Assembly (NCBI RefSeq): GCF_904426505.1
Contig: NZ_CAJGBN010000008.1
Location: 34,469 to 98,468 of the forward strand
DNA from: Rubrivivax sp. A210
GTDB lineage: Bacteria; Pseudomonadota; Gammaproteobacteria; Burkholderiales; Burkholderiaceae_C
Reading direction: 5' to 3'
Length of the DNA stretch: 64,000 bases
Position 1 is the first letter of the stretch; each line of letters opens with the position of its first letter. The position numbers and the translations under genes were made by a program. The notes under the pieces were generated by a model that did no database searches, was not told where the DNA came from, and saw nothing but the letters and a program-made list of their open reading frames with translations. Positions 1-8,794 of this stretch are shown here, piece by piece.

Positions 1-893
1 CAGTGGCCAAGGCCGGCAAGATCAACGAGTTCTCGGGCCGCATCCTCGAGATCGAGGGCCTGCCCGACCTGAAGGTGGAACAGGCTTTCGAGCTGAGCGA
101 CGCATCGGCCGAGCGCAGCGCCGCCGGCTGCACCGTGCGCCTGAATCAGGCGCCGATCATCGAGTACCTCAACAGCAACATCGTGCTGCTGAAGAACATG
201 ATCGCCCAGGGCTATGCCGACAAGCGCAGCCTCGAGCGCCGCATTGGCAAGATGCAGGAATGGCTGGCTGCGCCTTCGCTGCTCGAGGCCGACAAGGACG
301 CCGAGTACGCCCACGTCATCGAGATCGACCTGGCCGACATCAAGGAGCCCATCCTGTGCTGCCCCAACGATCCGGACGATGCCAAGTTCCTGAGTGAAGT
401 GGCCGGCACCAAGATCGACGAGGCCTTCATCGGCAGCTGCATGACCAACATCGGCCACTTCCGTGCGGCCAGCAAGCTGCTCGAAGGCAAGCGCGACATT
501 CCGGTCAAGCTGTGGGTGGCCCCGCCCACCAAGATGGACGCGGCCGAGCTGACCAAGGAAGGCCATTACGCCAACTTCGGCAGCGCCGGCGCGCGCACCG
601 AGATGCCTGGCTGCAGCCTGTGCATGGGCAACCAGGCGCAGGTGAAGGAAGGCGCGACGGTGGTCTCCACCAGCACGCGCAACTTCCCCAACCGCCTGGG
701 CAAGAACACCAACGTCTACCTGGCCTCGGCCGAGCTTGCGGCCATCGCCAGCAAGCTGGGCCGCCTGCCCACGGTGGCCGAGTACCACGCCGACATGGGC
801 GTCATCAACGCCGACGGCGCCCAGGTCTACCGCTACATGAACTTCAACCAGATCGAGGAATACGCCGAGGTCGCCAAGGCAGTGACGGCCTGA
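1..893 (+). CDS. acnB: Aconitate hydratase B, C-terminal part (5' end outside window)
   Basis: TCA-cycle enzyme interconverting citrate and isocitrate through a [4Fe-4S] cluster, cytoplasmic; family members can also bind mRNA when the cluster is lost. The frame is open from the left edge, so about the last 296 of roughly 860 residues are present. The cluster ligands are visible in [10 protein letters not shown] and CSLCMGNQA, which match the three cysteines of bacterial AcnB. The GTG at base 3 is an internal valine, not a start. A rho-independent terminator follows about 28 nt after the stop. Identification is very secure; only the N-terminal domains are missing. Confidence 0.96.
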   Translation, partial: VAKAGKINEFSGRILEIEGLPDLKVEQAFELSDASAERSAAGCTVRLNQAPIIEYLNSNIVLLKNMIAQGYADKRSLERRIGKMQEWLAAPSLLEADKDAEYAHVIEIDLADIKEPILCCPNDPDDAKFLSEVAGTKIDEAFIGSCMTNIGHFRAASKLLEGKRDIPVKLWVAPPTKMDAAELTKEGHYANFGSAGARTEMPGCSLCMGNQAQVKEGATVVSTSTRNFPNRLGKNTNVYLASAELAAIASKLGRLPTVAEYHADMGVINADGAQVYRYMNFNQIEEYAEVAKAVTA

Positions 894-920
894 TCGGCCA
901 AGGGCACGCCGCGCCATGGA

Positions 921-945
921 AAGGCCCGCTTCGGCGGGCCTTTTT
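921..945 (+). terminator. Rho-independent terminator of acnB
   Basis: A perfect 9-bp stem (AAGGCCCGC / GCGGGCCTT, 921-929 with 934-942) closes on a TTCG tetraloop and is followed by a run of five T. It lies 28 nt after the acnB stop and before the separate DUF3501 gene. Confidence 0.92.
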
Positions 946-1027
946 GTCGGGCGTCTGGCAAGACTGCAGGCCTGGGTGTAGGCGCCCCTCGGCCGGCGTG
1001 CATCGCCCACCAACCGGAGTGAAGACG

Positions 1028-1612
1028 ATGAGCTTGACGATCATCCGCGACAAGCTGCTCACGCTCGAGGCCTACGCCAAGGTGCGCAAAGGCAGCCGGC
1101 CATCCGCCATCGCGCACCGGCGCCTGCGCAGCGTGCAACTGGGTGGGCACATGACGCTGCAGTTCGAGGACGAGGCCACGGTGTGCCGCCAGATCCAGGA
1201 GATGCTGCACATCGAGAAGATCTTCGACGAGGCTGGCATCCAGGGCGAGATCGAGGCCTATGCGCCGCTGCTGCCCGACGGCAGCAACTGGAAGGCGACC
1301 CTGCTGCTTGAATACCCCGATCCGCACGAGCGCAGATGCGAGCTGGCACGGTTGATCGGGGTCGAGGACCACCTGTTCGTCGAGGTCGAGGGCCATGCCC
1401 GCGTCTACGCCATCGCCGACGAAGACCTGGACCGCGAGAACGCCGAGAAGACCTCGGCCGTCCACTTCGTGCGCTTCGAGTTCGGCGCCGCGCAGAAGCA
1501 GGCATTGCGCGCCGGCGCGGTGGTGAAGCTGGGGTGTGACCACAGCCACTACCCCGTGCATGTGCAGATGGGGGCGGAGACGCTCGCGAGCCTGGCTGGC
1601 GATCTGCGCTGA
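1028..1612 (+). CDS. DUF3501 family protein
   Basis: A 194-aa cytoplasmic protein of unknown function. Recognised as DUF3501 from its conserved blocks: the start MSLTIIRDKLLTLEAYAKVR, the region around MTLQFEDEATVCRQIQEML, PDGSNWKATLLLEYPD and the C-terminal AVHFVRFEF. The ATG at 1028 fits the family N-terminus. From memory, DUF3501 genes often sit beside a rubrerythrin and an Fe-S oxidoreductase; neither is present here, since acnB lies upstream behind a terminator and an unrelated operon converges downstream. No transmembrane segment or signal peptide is seen. Family assignment is confident; the biochemical role is unknown. Confidence 0.85.
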   Translation: MSLTIIRDKLLTLEAYAKVRKGSRPSAIAHRRLRSVQLGGHMTLQFEDEATVCRQIQEMLHIEKIFDEAGIQGEIEAYAPLLPDGSNWKATLLLEYPDPHERRCELARLIGVEDHLFVEVEGHARVYAIADEDLDRENAEKTSAVHFVRFEFGAAQKQALRAGAVVKLGCDHSHYPVHVQMGAETLASLAGDLR

Positions 1613-1613
1613 G

Positions 1614-1635
1614 GCGGCGGCGTCGGCGCCGCCGC
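1614..1635. terminator. GC hairpin between convergent genes
   Basis: A 9-bp perfect stem (1614-1622 with 1627-1635) with a TCGG loop sits in the 27-bp gap between the convergent DUF3501 gene and the 1640-3115 gene. There is no T-tract on either side, so it may only slow polymerase or be a weak bidirectional terminator. Confidence 0.35.
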
Positions 1636-1639
1636 GCGC

Positions 1640-3115
1640 TCAGGGACGCGGCATTTCGAACACCAGCGTCGGCTTCAACCCCTGGTCGGGCGTGGGGTGG
1701 AACAGGTAGACCGCGCCCCGGTTGCTGACCAGCAGCAGCGCCGCCGCGGCGGCCTGCGGCGTCAGCAGCAGCGCTTCGGACGGCGCCAAGCCCGGGGCCA
1801 CCAGCAGCACCCGGCCCAGGGTGGTGGCCAGGGTGGCGAACAGCTGCCGCCCCTGGCGGGCGAGGCGAACCTGGGTGAGTTGCTCGCCTTCGCCCAGCAG
1901 CCCGCGGTCGAACTCGACCTCATTCACCTGGGTCGCGCCCGGCACGCCGGCGCGCAGCGCCACGCTCAGCAGGCGCAGCAGTGCCACCGGCCGGCCTTCG
2001 CGCTCGCGCTCGACCAGTTGGGCCAGCAGCGCCGCCGGCGCCGACGCCCAGGGCAGGCCGACCTCGAGCTGCAGGCCCAGGATGCGGCTGCGGCGAACAC
2101 CCGGGTCGGCGGCCAGCAAGGCGTGCTGGGTGGCCGCACCGTCGGCGCCGAACACCTGCAGCGAGACCGCCGCCGACGCACGTTGCGCCTGCAGCACCAG
2201 GGTGCGGCGTTCGACGTCGTCGGCCACCACCTGCAGATCGTGCGCGGCCAGGCGGCCCAGCACGCGCTGGCCGGTGATGGCCGGCGCGGCGGAAAGCTCC
2301 AGCCGCGTCAGCGCGCCATCGGCGGCCAGCAGCGTGAGGCTGATCGAGGCATCGCGGTGTTCGACCGGGCGGCCAGCGATGGCCGTGGCGGCCGGCAGCG
2401 CCAGCGTGCGCAGGGGCGCGGGTGGCTGGTCGGCCGTCACGCGCAGCCAGTGCAATTCGGCGCCCTGGGTCCACACCACCCAGCGCGCAAAGTCGGCCGC
2501 GAAGGAGTCGAGCGTGGCGAAGTCGGTTTCCGAGAGACGCGGCTGGGCCTCGGCCGGCAGTTCGAAGCTGACGCGCTTGTCCGGCGCGCCGATGCTGCCG
2601 GTGTGCAGGAACTGCAGCACGGTGGTGGCCGGGCTGCCTTCGTGGCAGCGCTGCAGCACGGCGGTGATGTCGAGCGCGGCGCGGCTGCGCGCCACGTCGA
2701 ACCAGCCGCAGCGGGCTGCCTGCTGCGTCAGCACCGCCGGCGCGCTGGTGACGGCCGGGCCGCCGGCTGGCTTCTGGAACTCGCCGCGCACGCGGTAGAT
2801 GCCGGGCAGACCGGTGTCGAAATACTCGGCCAGGTCCAGCTCCCATTCGAGGCTGGCGCCGCCGGCCAGCCACTGGGGCGGTGCCGGGGCGCGCTTGAGC
2901 GGCGGCGTCGTGCGGCGTTCGCCGTGGCGCGCGCGCGCCAGCACCTCGCCGTCCTCGCCCACCAGCAGCAGCGTCAGGCTGTCGGCGGCCTCGCGCAGCG
3001 GCGGCAGCGCCAACTGTTGCGGGCCCTGGTTGGTGAGCCTGACATGCACCCGTGCCGGCTCCTGCACCAGCGCGACGGGGCGCGCAAACTCGAGGGCAAG
3101 GTCGATGCCAGTCAT
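1640..3115 (-). CDS. Unrecognised 491-aa protein, last gene of a putative effector operon
   Basis: No family recognised. The start ATG at 3115 lies 1 nt after the stop of the upstream protease-like gene, so the two are almost certainly translationally coupled; an in-frame ATG further upstream would lie inside that gene. The first ~120 residues look like one Ig-type beta-sandwich (LALEFARPVALVQEPARVHV, then LTNQGPQQLALP), a layout also used by small proteinase-inhibitor and chaperone domains. The remainder alternates short beta-strands and turns with many AxLxxL stretches, like a repeat or propeller fold. No signal peptide, transmembrane helix or catalytic motif stands out. Being the last gene after a probable toxin-like protease, it could be an immunity or loading protein; this is inference. 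Confidence 0.6.
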   Translation of the reverse strand: MTGIDLALEFARPVALVQEPARVHVRLTNQGPQQLALPPLREAADSLTLLLVGEDGEVLARARHGERRTTPPLKRAPAPPQWLAGGASLEWELDLAEYFDTGLPGIYRVRGEFQKPAGGPAVTSAPAVLTQQAARCGWFDVARSRAALDITAVLQRCHEGSPATTVLQFLHTGSIGAPDKRVSFELPAEAQPRLSETDFATLDSFAADFARWVVWTQGAELHWLRVTADQPPAPLRTLALPAATAIAGRPVEHRDASISLTLLAADGALTRLELSAAPAITGQRVLGRLAAHDLQVVADDVERRTLVLQAQRASAAVSLQVFGADGAATQHALLAADPGVRRSRILGLQLEVGLPWASAPAALLAQLVEREREGRPVALLRLLSVALRAGVPGATQVNEVEFDRGLLGEGEQLTQVRLARQGRQLFATLATTLGRVLLVAPGLAPSEALLLTPQAAAAALLLVSNRGAVYLFHPTPDQGLKPTLVFEMPRP

Positions 3116-3116
3116 C

Positions 3117-6100
3117 TCAACTCCGATCGGGCAGGCCGGTGATGATCCGCCAGCCACGCAGCTTGAGCGTGCACTTGCCGCAGAAGCGCGCCTCGGTGGT
3201 GTCGCCGATGTCCCAGCTCAGGCGCGGACGCGAGGTCACGCCGTTGGGGTAGCTCATGGTGCAGTTGTGGTCGCTCAGGTCGTGGTGCTGCCTGCTGTCG
3301 TAGTTGGGCAGGCGGAACAGGCCCCGCAGGCCCCGGCTGTGCGAGGTCTCGTGGTGCCACAGGAAGCGCGTGTGCGCGACTTCGTGCGAGTACAGGAAGC
3401 CGGGCTGCTCGGTCGCCGTCATCTGGTTGTTCATCTGCACCACGCCGTCGGGGCCGGCCTGGCAGAAGAGGCCGAACTGGTTCTGGGCGACGCCCCCGAT
3501 CACCGGCGCCGGGCACCAGTCCATCTCCCAGATCACGGCGCCGGCGCGGCAGGTCGCGCGCACGCGGGCGGCGATCTGGGTGCTCAGGTCCATCATCATC
3601 TGGCCGCCGTCGGCGTCGCCGAAATCCTGCATCAGCTCGGCCAGGCGACCGTAGTAGTCGTTGTCGTCCTCGGCAATGCCTTGCGCCGGCAGCGCCCAGG
3701 GGAACAACTCGGCGTTGATCGCCGGCGCCGGGAAGGCGTTGGTGGGGTCGAAGGCGGCCTGCATCGTGCCGAGGAACTGGGTTTCTTCGGGCGAGCCCAG
3801 CGCAAACAGTGCCACCGGCGCCAGGTTCTGCGCCGCGCCGGCGTCGAATTCGCACAGGGCCTGCGCATAGGCGGTGGCCATCGCGCCCCAGTTCACGGCC
3901 CGTCCCGAGGCCGGCCAGTTGACCACCGCCGCGGCATGGTGGCGGCGCCAGAGCACGATCTTGCCGGTCTTGCGGGCCAGCACCTCCTCGGCCTTGCGGT
4001 TGGCGTTGGCGGGCAACTGGCCGTGGTGGGCTTCGTGCAGGGCCTGCAGCGTGGCCTTGTTGCCGAGGTCGACGCCGGCCTGCGTGAACGAGACATTGGC
4101 GTGCAGGATGTAGTCGTCACCGGCGATGGTGGAGCCCCTGAACAGCGCGCCGGCCCGGCCCAGCTTGGGCGCGTGTGCGGGGTCGACCGAGCAGGTGCCG
4201 AAGATCTCGTCGCCGACCAGCGTCACCGTGTAGGGCTCGAGTTCAACGCCGACGCGGAAATAGTCGCGGTCGGTGCTGCTGGCGCGCTCGCCGTTCTGCG
4301 CCTGCGGGCAGTTGTCGAGATCCGGATCGCCGGCACGCGTGGCCTTCAGTGCCTTGTTGACGTACTCGCGCACGGGGCTGGGTATGTCGGCATTGCGCGG
4401 CTTGTTGGTCGGCAGGGTCGAGGTGTCTTCGGCCGGGTCTTCGACATGAAAGCGGATGTCGATGTCGCCCACCGCCGCGGGCGCGTTGATGCCCACGCTC
4501 ACCGCCGTGCCGTCGTCGGCCTTGCCCACCAGCAGCACCCGGCATTCGAGCGGCGTCTCCCAGCGGTCGAGCTTGGCCTGGTCCTTGGTGACGGCGCCGT
4601 CGGCCTGGGAAAACTCGGCGATGGACGAGAAGAAGTAGTCGTGGTCGATGTAGGCCCGCGCCGTCGTCCCCTCGGCCGGCAGTGCGCCCCCCTGCAGCCA
4701 GGTCAGCGCGCCGTCGCCATTGGCCAGATGCGTCACGAAGCTGGCATCGGCGTGGTTCTGGATCTCCTTCTGCCCCGCGTAAAGCCCCTCGTGGGCATAG
4801 GTGTAGCGGGCAACCGCGCGTTGCAGCTGCGGCGTGACCGCGCCCGTCACCGGCCCGGCAAAGTAGCCCAGCCGGTTGAGCTCGTACTGGGCCCACTTGA
4901 TCGGATCAGCCAGCCGGGCGGGCGCGGCACCGGGAACCCAGGTGCCTTGTTCGAGCACCACGCTGTGGTACAGCACCTTGAATTCGACCTCGCGCACGCC
5001 GTCGTGGCCGAGGTTGGTGCTGAGCTTGACCTTGTAGGGCGCGTACTTGGGATTGATGTACAGCGTGCCCGCCAGCGGCCCGGCGGGGCAATTGGCCTTG
5101 CCATCCCAGGCGATGATCTTGTCGTCGCCGTCGTCGCGTTCGGCATCGCTCAGGTTGCGGCTGTAGACCGGGTTGTTGGGGTAGTTCGTGCCGGTGATCT
5201 CGAGCTTGACCGTGCGTCCGCTCAGGTTCTTGATGTGGTACTTGATGTCCAGCGTTTCGACGCTGGGCGCGAAGTGGTCGTCGACCGAAACCAGTTCAAG
5301 CTTGCGCGGCTTGAGCCACAGCGTGGCCCCGACGACGGCTCCGCTGCGCGGCAGCACCGGCGGCGCCACCGCCGGCAGCGTCGGGCGCCAGCGGTACTGC
5401 TTGCGCGTCTCGCCTTCTAGATGGGGCTCGACGCTGTAGTTGCCGGCGTCTATGAACTCGAAGCTGGACACCCCCTGCGCACTGCTGGTCAGCTCGAGTG
5501 GCGCGGCGGCGCCGGCCAGCAGGGCGCGCACCTTGACGCCGGCGACGACTTCGTTGCTGTCCTCGTTGCGCACCGTCACCTTGAGCGTCGGCTTGGGTTC
5601 GAGCAGAAGGTCGATGGCGGTGGTGGCGCCGTCGTTGGCCAACACCGGCGTCGCGGCGACACCGTCCCAGAGGTAGCGCTTGGTCTGATCTGGATCGAGC
5701 ATCAGGCCCACGCTGTGGTTGCCGGCCTCGACCCGGTCGAGCCGCGCCACGCCGTCGCCACCGCCGGTGGCCTCAAGGGTGTGGCCGTTGACGATGCTGC
5801 GCACCTTGACGCCGGCCACCACGGCCTGGGTGTCGTTGCGCTTGACCGTGACGTGCAGCGAGGGCTTGGGCGGCAGCAGCAACTGCAACACCTGCTGCTG
5901 GCCGCGCACCAGCGTCACCGCGCTCTGCGCGACGGCCACGTACTCGGCCGGCGGCGTCACGTCCACCGTGTAGTCGCCGTGGCTCAGTTGCGGGAAGTGA
6001 ACCTTGCCGTTGAAGGCCGTGGGCGTGGTGCGGGCGCTGCTCGGCCGCACCGGCGCCGCAGCGCGGTTGGAGGGGCCGGTGACGACGACATCGGCCTTGG

Positions 6101-6482
6101 CCACCGGGGCGCGGTCGGTGCTGCGCAAAAGCTCGACCACCAGGGAGGCATAGGGATCGACGACGACATCGCAGAAGGTCTGCTGGCCCACCGTGACGGC
6201 GACATTGGGCACCGCGTCCGGCACCTCGTAGAGCGCCGCGTTGCGGTCGGCGAGGCTCACCGACACCGTGTACTGCCCCTGGGCGCAGGGCTGGTAGGCG
6301 GCCGAACCGACGCCATTGGTGGGCTTGGCGCCGGCGGTAGGCCCGCCGGCCAGCGCGACCTGGGCACCAACGACGGCCGCGCCGGTGTCGGAGCGCGTGA
6401 CCAGCACAAAGAGCTCGCCCGGAAACGGGCAGGGCGCCACCGGCTGGACGCGCGGACGGCGGGAGAACAGGCGCCAGGGCAT
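3117..6482 (-). CDS. Large multidomain protein: four Ig-like repeats, PG-binding-like segment, metzincin-like protease end
   Basis: 1121 aa. Start ATG at 6482 is chosen because upstream codons in this frame overlap the preceding gene and have unnatural composition. Residues about 24-107, 113-203, 208-293 and 299-391 form four Cna-B/carboxypeptidase-regulatory-like beta repeats; the last two share VVAGVKVR and AGNxSV. Residues about 526-562 (WAQYELNRLGYFAGPVTGAV) resemble a PG_binding_1 domain. Near the C-terminus HEVAHTRFLWH (1033-1043) has the metzincin spacing HExxHxxxxxH, and CTMSY (1074-1078) can serve as the Met-turn. No classical signal peptide is seen, so secretion by a Sec-independent route (T6SS-like) is possible. 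It follows a small T6SS-accessory-like gene by 16 nt and is followed by a coupled gene. Peptidase activity and secretion are inferred. Confidence 0.75.
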   Translation of the reverse strand: MPWRLFSRRPRVQPVAPCPFPGELFVLVTRSDTGAAVVGAQVALAGGPTAGAKPTNGVGSAAYQPCAQGQYTVSVSLADRNAALYEVPDAVPNVAVTVGQQTFCDVVVDPYASLVVELLRSTDRAPVAKADVVVTGPSNRAAAPVRPSSARTTPTAFNGKVHFPQLSHGDYTVDVTPPAEYVAVAQSAVTLVRGQQQVLQLLLPPKPSLHVTVKRNDTQAVVAGVKVRSIVNGHTLEATGGGDGVARLDRVEAGNHSVGLMLDPDQTKRYLWDGVAATPVLANDGATTAIDLLLEPKPTLKVTVRNEDSNEVVAGVKVRALLAGAAAPLELTSSAQGVSSFEFIDAGNYSVEPHLEGETRKQYRWRPTLPAVAPPVLPRSGAVVGATLWLKPRKLELVSVDDHFAPSVETLDIKYHIKNLSGRTVKLEITGTNYPNNPVYSRNLSDAERDDGDDKIIAWDGKANCPAGPLAGTLYINPKYAPYKVKLSTNLGHDGVREVEFKVLYHSVVLEQGTWVPGAAPARLADPIKWAQYELNRLGYFAGPVTGAVTPQLQRAVARYTYAHEGLYAGQKEIQNHADASFVTHLANGDGALTWLQGGALPAEGTTARAYIDHDYFFSSIAEFSQADGAVTKDQAKLDRWETPLECRVLLVGKADDGTAVSVGINAPAAVGDIDIRFHVEDPAEDTSTLPTNKPRNADIPSPVREYVNKALKATRAGDPDLDNCPQAQNGERASSTDRDYFRVGVELEPYTVTLVGDEIFGTCSVDPAHAPKLGRAGALFRGSTIAGDDYILHANVSFTQAGVDLGNKATLQALHEAHHGQLPANANRKAEEVLARKTGKIVLWRRHHAAAVVNWPASGRAVNWGAMATAYAQALCEFDAGAAQNLAPVALFALGSPEETQFLGTMQAAFDPTNAFPAPAINAELFPWALPAQGIAEDDNDYYGRLAELMQDFGDADGGQMMMDLSTQIAARVRATCRAGAVIWEMDWCPAPVIGGVAQNQFGLFCQAGPDGVVQMNNQMTATEQPGFLYSHEVAHTRFLWHHETSHSRGLRGLFRLPNYDSRQHHDLSDHNCTMSYPNGVTSRPRLSWDIGDTTEARFCGKCTLKLRGWRIITGLPDRS

Positions 6483-6498
6483 GGGGGCTCGTGCCGGT

Positions 6499-6852
6499 TC
6501 AGGCCAGGCCGTCGGCGGCCAGGCGCCGTGTGGCCAGCGCCAGCTTCTCGTCGCCCGAGACGCCTGCGACCTGCAGCAGTTCTCGCAGGGCGGCCAGGCG
6601 CGGTTCGGTGTCGAAGGCCGCACCCCAGCGGAACAGCAGCCAGACGACGAAGGCCGTCTGCTGCTCGGTGACCATGCCCCAGGCGTCGGCGCGAGCGATG
6701 GCCTGCTCGACCTGCCGCCGCGTGCCAGCTTCGCCCAGGCGCGCGCAGCTGTCGGCGAAGGCCAGGCCCACCATCTGCAGCAGACGCTCAACGAGGCGTG
6801 CTTCGAGCGGCGCGTTCAAGGCCTGCATCTGGGCTCGACGTATGACGATCAT
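6499..6852 (-). CDS. Small T6SS-effector-accessory-like protein
   Basis: 117 aa, first gene of the minus-strand cassette. The chosen start ATG (6852) gives MIVIRRAQMQAL, the conserved opening of a family of small helical proteins that, from memory, recur next to VgrG/effector genes in type VI secretion loci (opening M-I/L-x-I-R-x-x-Q-M, a central helical region, then FDTEPRL near the end). All these marks are present. No transmembrane segment or enzyme motif is seen. Probable role: cytoplasmic accessory or adaptor for loading the large downstream protein. No T6SS structural gene is in the window, so the secretion link rests on family recall and context. The divergent aldo/keto reductase begins about 105 bp away. 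Confidence 0.65.
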   Translation of the reverse strand: MIVIRRAQMQALNAPLEARLVERLLQMVGLAFADSCARLGEAGTRRQVEQAIARADAWGMVTEQQTAFVVWLLFRWGAAFDTEPRLAALRELLQVAGVSGDEKLALATRRLAADGLA

Positions 6853-6956
6853 CGGGCGGCGCTGTCCATGGCGGTGGCGGGGCGAGCCGGGATGATGCAT
6901 CAAGAACGGCCCCGGCCGCGCTATCGTGCGCGCTACCGCCACCTCGCCTGCCGCCG

Positions 6957-7847
6957 ATGAACACCGCTGCCCGCGCCCTGACGCTGTCGCCCATCGTCGC
7001 CGGCCTCTGGCGCATGGCCGAATGGGGGCTTGACGTGCCCGGCCGCATCCGCTGGATCGAACAAGCGCTGGACCTCGGCATCACCAGCTTCGACCACGCC
7101 GACATCTATGGCGGCTACACGGTCGAGGCGCTGTTCGGCGAGGCCCTGGCGGCAGCGCCCGGGCTGCGCCAGCGGCTGCAGATCGCCACCAAGTGCGGCA
7201 TCAAGCTGGTCAGCGCGCAGCGGCCGGCGCACGCCATCAAGTCCTATGACAGCGGCCGCGCCCATGTGCTGGCGAGCGTGGACGCCTCGCTGCGCGCGTT
7301 GCGCACCGACCGCATCGACCTGCTGCTGCTGCACCGGCCCGACCTGCTGCTGGACCCCGACGAACTGGCCGACACCTTGCGCCTGCTGCTGGCCGCCGGC
7401 AAGGTGCTGCACTTCGGCGTCAGCAACCACAGCCCGGGGCAGCTCAATGTGCTGCGCAAGCGCCACCCACTGGCCACGCACCAGATCGAGTTCTCGCCGC
7501 TGCAGATGCAGGCCCTGGCCGACGGCACGCTGGAGCAGTGCGTTGATCTGGGCCTGCGGCCCATGATCTGGTCGCCGCTGGGCGGCGGCCGGCTCCTCAG
7601 CGGCCAGGATGAGCAGGCGCGGCGCGTGCGCGGCGCGCTGGCCGAGCTGGGCGCGCGCCATGGCGGCGCCTCGGCCGCGACCCTGGCCTGTGCCTGGATA
7701 CTGCGCCACCCCAGCCGGCCCATCCCCATCACCGGCAGCGGCCGCATCGAGGGCTTGCGCGAGGCCGTGGCCGCGCTCGACATCCGCCTGAGCACCGAGG
7801 ACTGGTACCGCGTCTGGCAGGCCAGCATGGGGCGCGAAGTCGCCTGA
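6957..7847 (+). CDS. Aldo/keto reductase (YdhF-like)
   Basis: Cytoplasmic NADPH-dependent oxidoreductase of carbonyl compounds, (beta/alpha)8 barrel, 296 aa. The catalytic tetrad is visible: D49 and Y54 in FDHADIYGGYTVE, K79 in IATKCGIK, H126 in LLLLHRPD. The C-terminal part has ITGSGRIEGLREAV, the cofactor-binding stretch of this subgroup, most like E. coli YdhF. The physiological substrate cannot be told. It is divergent from the effector-like operon and converges with rarD, whose stop is 4 bp from its own. Confidence 0.9.
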   Translation: MNTAARALTLSPIVAGLWRMAEWGLDVPGRIRWIEQALDLGITSFDHADIYGGYTVEALFGEALAAAPGLRQRLQIATKCGIKLVSAQRPAHAIKSYDSGRAHVLASVDASLRALRTDRIDLLLLHRPDLLLDPDELADTLRLLLAAGKVLHFGVSNHSPGQLNVLRKRHPLATHQIEFSPLQMQALADGTLEQCVDLGLRPMIWSPLGGGRLLSGQDEQARRVRGALAELGARHGGASAATLACAWILRHPSRPIPITGSGRIEGLREAVAALDIRLSTEDWYRVWQASMGREVA

Positions 7848-7851
7848 CCGA

Positions 7852-8733
7852 TCAGGAGGCCGGCGGCGCGCCGCCCGCACGACGCAGGGCGTCGGCACTC
7901 ACCAGGGCCAGGGCCGACCAGATGAGGGCAAAGCCGATCAGGCGCTGGGGGTCGAAGGGCTCGCCGAAGGCGAACACGCCCAGCAGCAGCTGCAGCGTGG
8001 GCGAGAGGTACTGAAACATGCCCAGCGTGGCCAGCGGCATGCCGCGTGCGGCGGCGCCGAAGAAGAGCAGGGGCAGGGCGGTCATGGGCCCGGCCAGCAG
8101 CAGCCAGCCCAGCAGCACCGGGTTGCCCTGGGTGAACACGCCGCCGTGCTGCCAGGTCCACCAGGCCAGGGCCGGCAGCACCAGCGGCGCCATCAAGAGG
8201 GTCTCGAGCGTCAAGCCTTCGAGCGCGCCCAGCGCCGCCGTCTTGCGCATCAGGCCGTAGAGGCCGAAGCTGGCCGCCAGCGTGAGGGCGATCCAGGGCG
8301 GGCGCCCGACCAGCCAGCCCAGCCAGGCCACGCCGGCCGCGGCCAGCGCCACCGCCACCCACTGCGGCGTGGTCAGCCTTTCCTTCAGCACCAGCACGCC
8401 CAGCACGACGCTGAACAGCGGGTTGATGAAGTAGCCCAGGCTGGCCTCGACGACATGGCCTTCCTGCACGGCCACGATGTAGACCAGCCAGTTGACGGAC
8501 AGCAGCAGGGCGCTGACGGCAAAGCGGGCCAGCAGGCGCGGCTGGCGCGCCACCTCGCGCAGCCAGGCCAGGCGGCCCAGGGCGGCCAACACCGCGAGCA
8601 GGAAGACGAGGGCCCAGGCCGAGCGCTGCAGCAGCACTTCCATGGCCGGCACGCCGGCGAGCTGGCGGATGTAGAGCGGCATCAGGCCCCAGAGGCCGAA
8701 GGCGAGCAGGGCGTGGACGGCGGGGTGGCGCAT
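7852..8733 (-). CDS. rarD: EamA family transporter RarD
   Basis: 293-aa inner-membrane protein of the drug/metabolite transporter superfamily with about ten hydrophobic helices. RarD features are visible: an N-terminal FGLWGLMPLYIRQL, VNWLVYIVAVQEGHVVEASL, GYFINPLFSVVLGVLVLKER, and the C-terminal FQYLSPTLQLLLGVFAFGE. The ATG at 8733 is chosen because the first helix begins directly after MRHPAVHALL; the longer upstream frame is low-quality sequence that runs into the divergent MFS gene. The substrate of RarD is not firmly established. Confidence 0.9.
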   Translation of the reverse strand: MRHPAVHALLAFGLWGLMPLYIRQLAGVPAMEVLLQRSAWALVFLLAVLAALGRLAWLREVARQPRLLARFAVSALLLSVNWLVYIVAVQEGHVVEASLGYFINPLFSVVLGVLVLKERLTTPQWVAVALAAAGVAWLGWLVGRPPWIALTLAASFGLYGLMRKTAALGALEGLTLETLLMAPLVLPALAWWTWQHGGVFTQGNPVLLGWLLLAGPMTALPLLFFGAAARGMPLATLGMFQYLSPTLQLLLGVFAFGEPFDPQRLIGFALIWSALALVSADALRRAGGAPPAS

Positions 8734-8794
8734 GGGGCCGCCGATTGTCGGCTGTGCGGGCGAGCGGCCGGCCCGCGCCGGCCAGAATGGCCCC

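Noticed and set aside
2799..5420. 873-aa plus-strand frame opposite the protease-like gene
   Set aside because: No recognisable domain, and the minus-strand frame shows repeats, a PG-binding-like segment and a zinc site.
1640..6852. Full type VI secretion system or extracellular contractile injection system
   Set aside because: No sheath, tube, baseplate, VgrG, PAAR or ClpV gene is present; only accessory/effector-like genes are seen.
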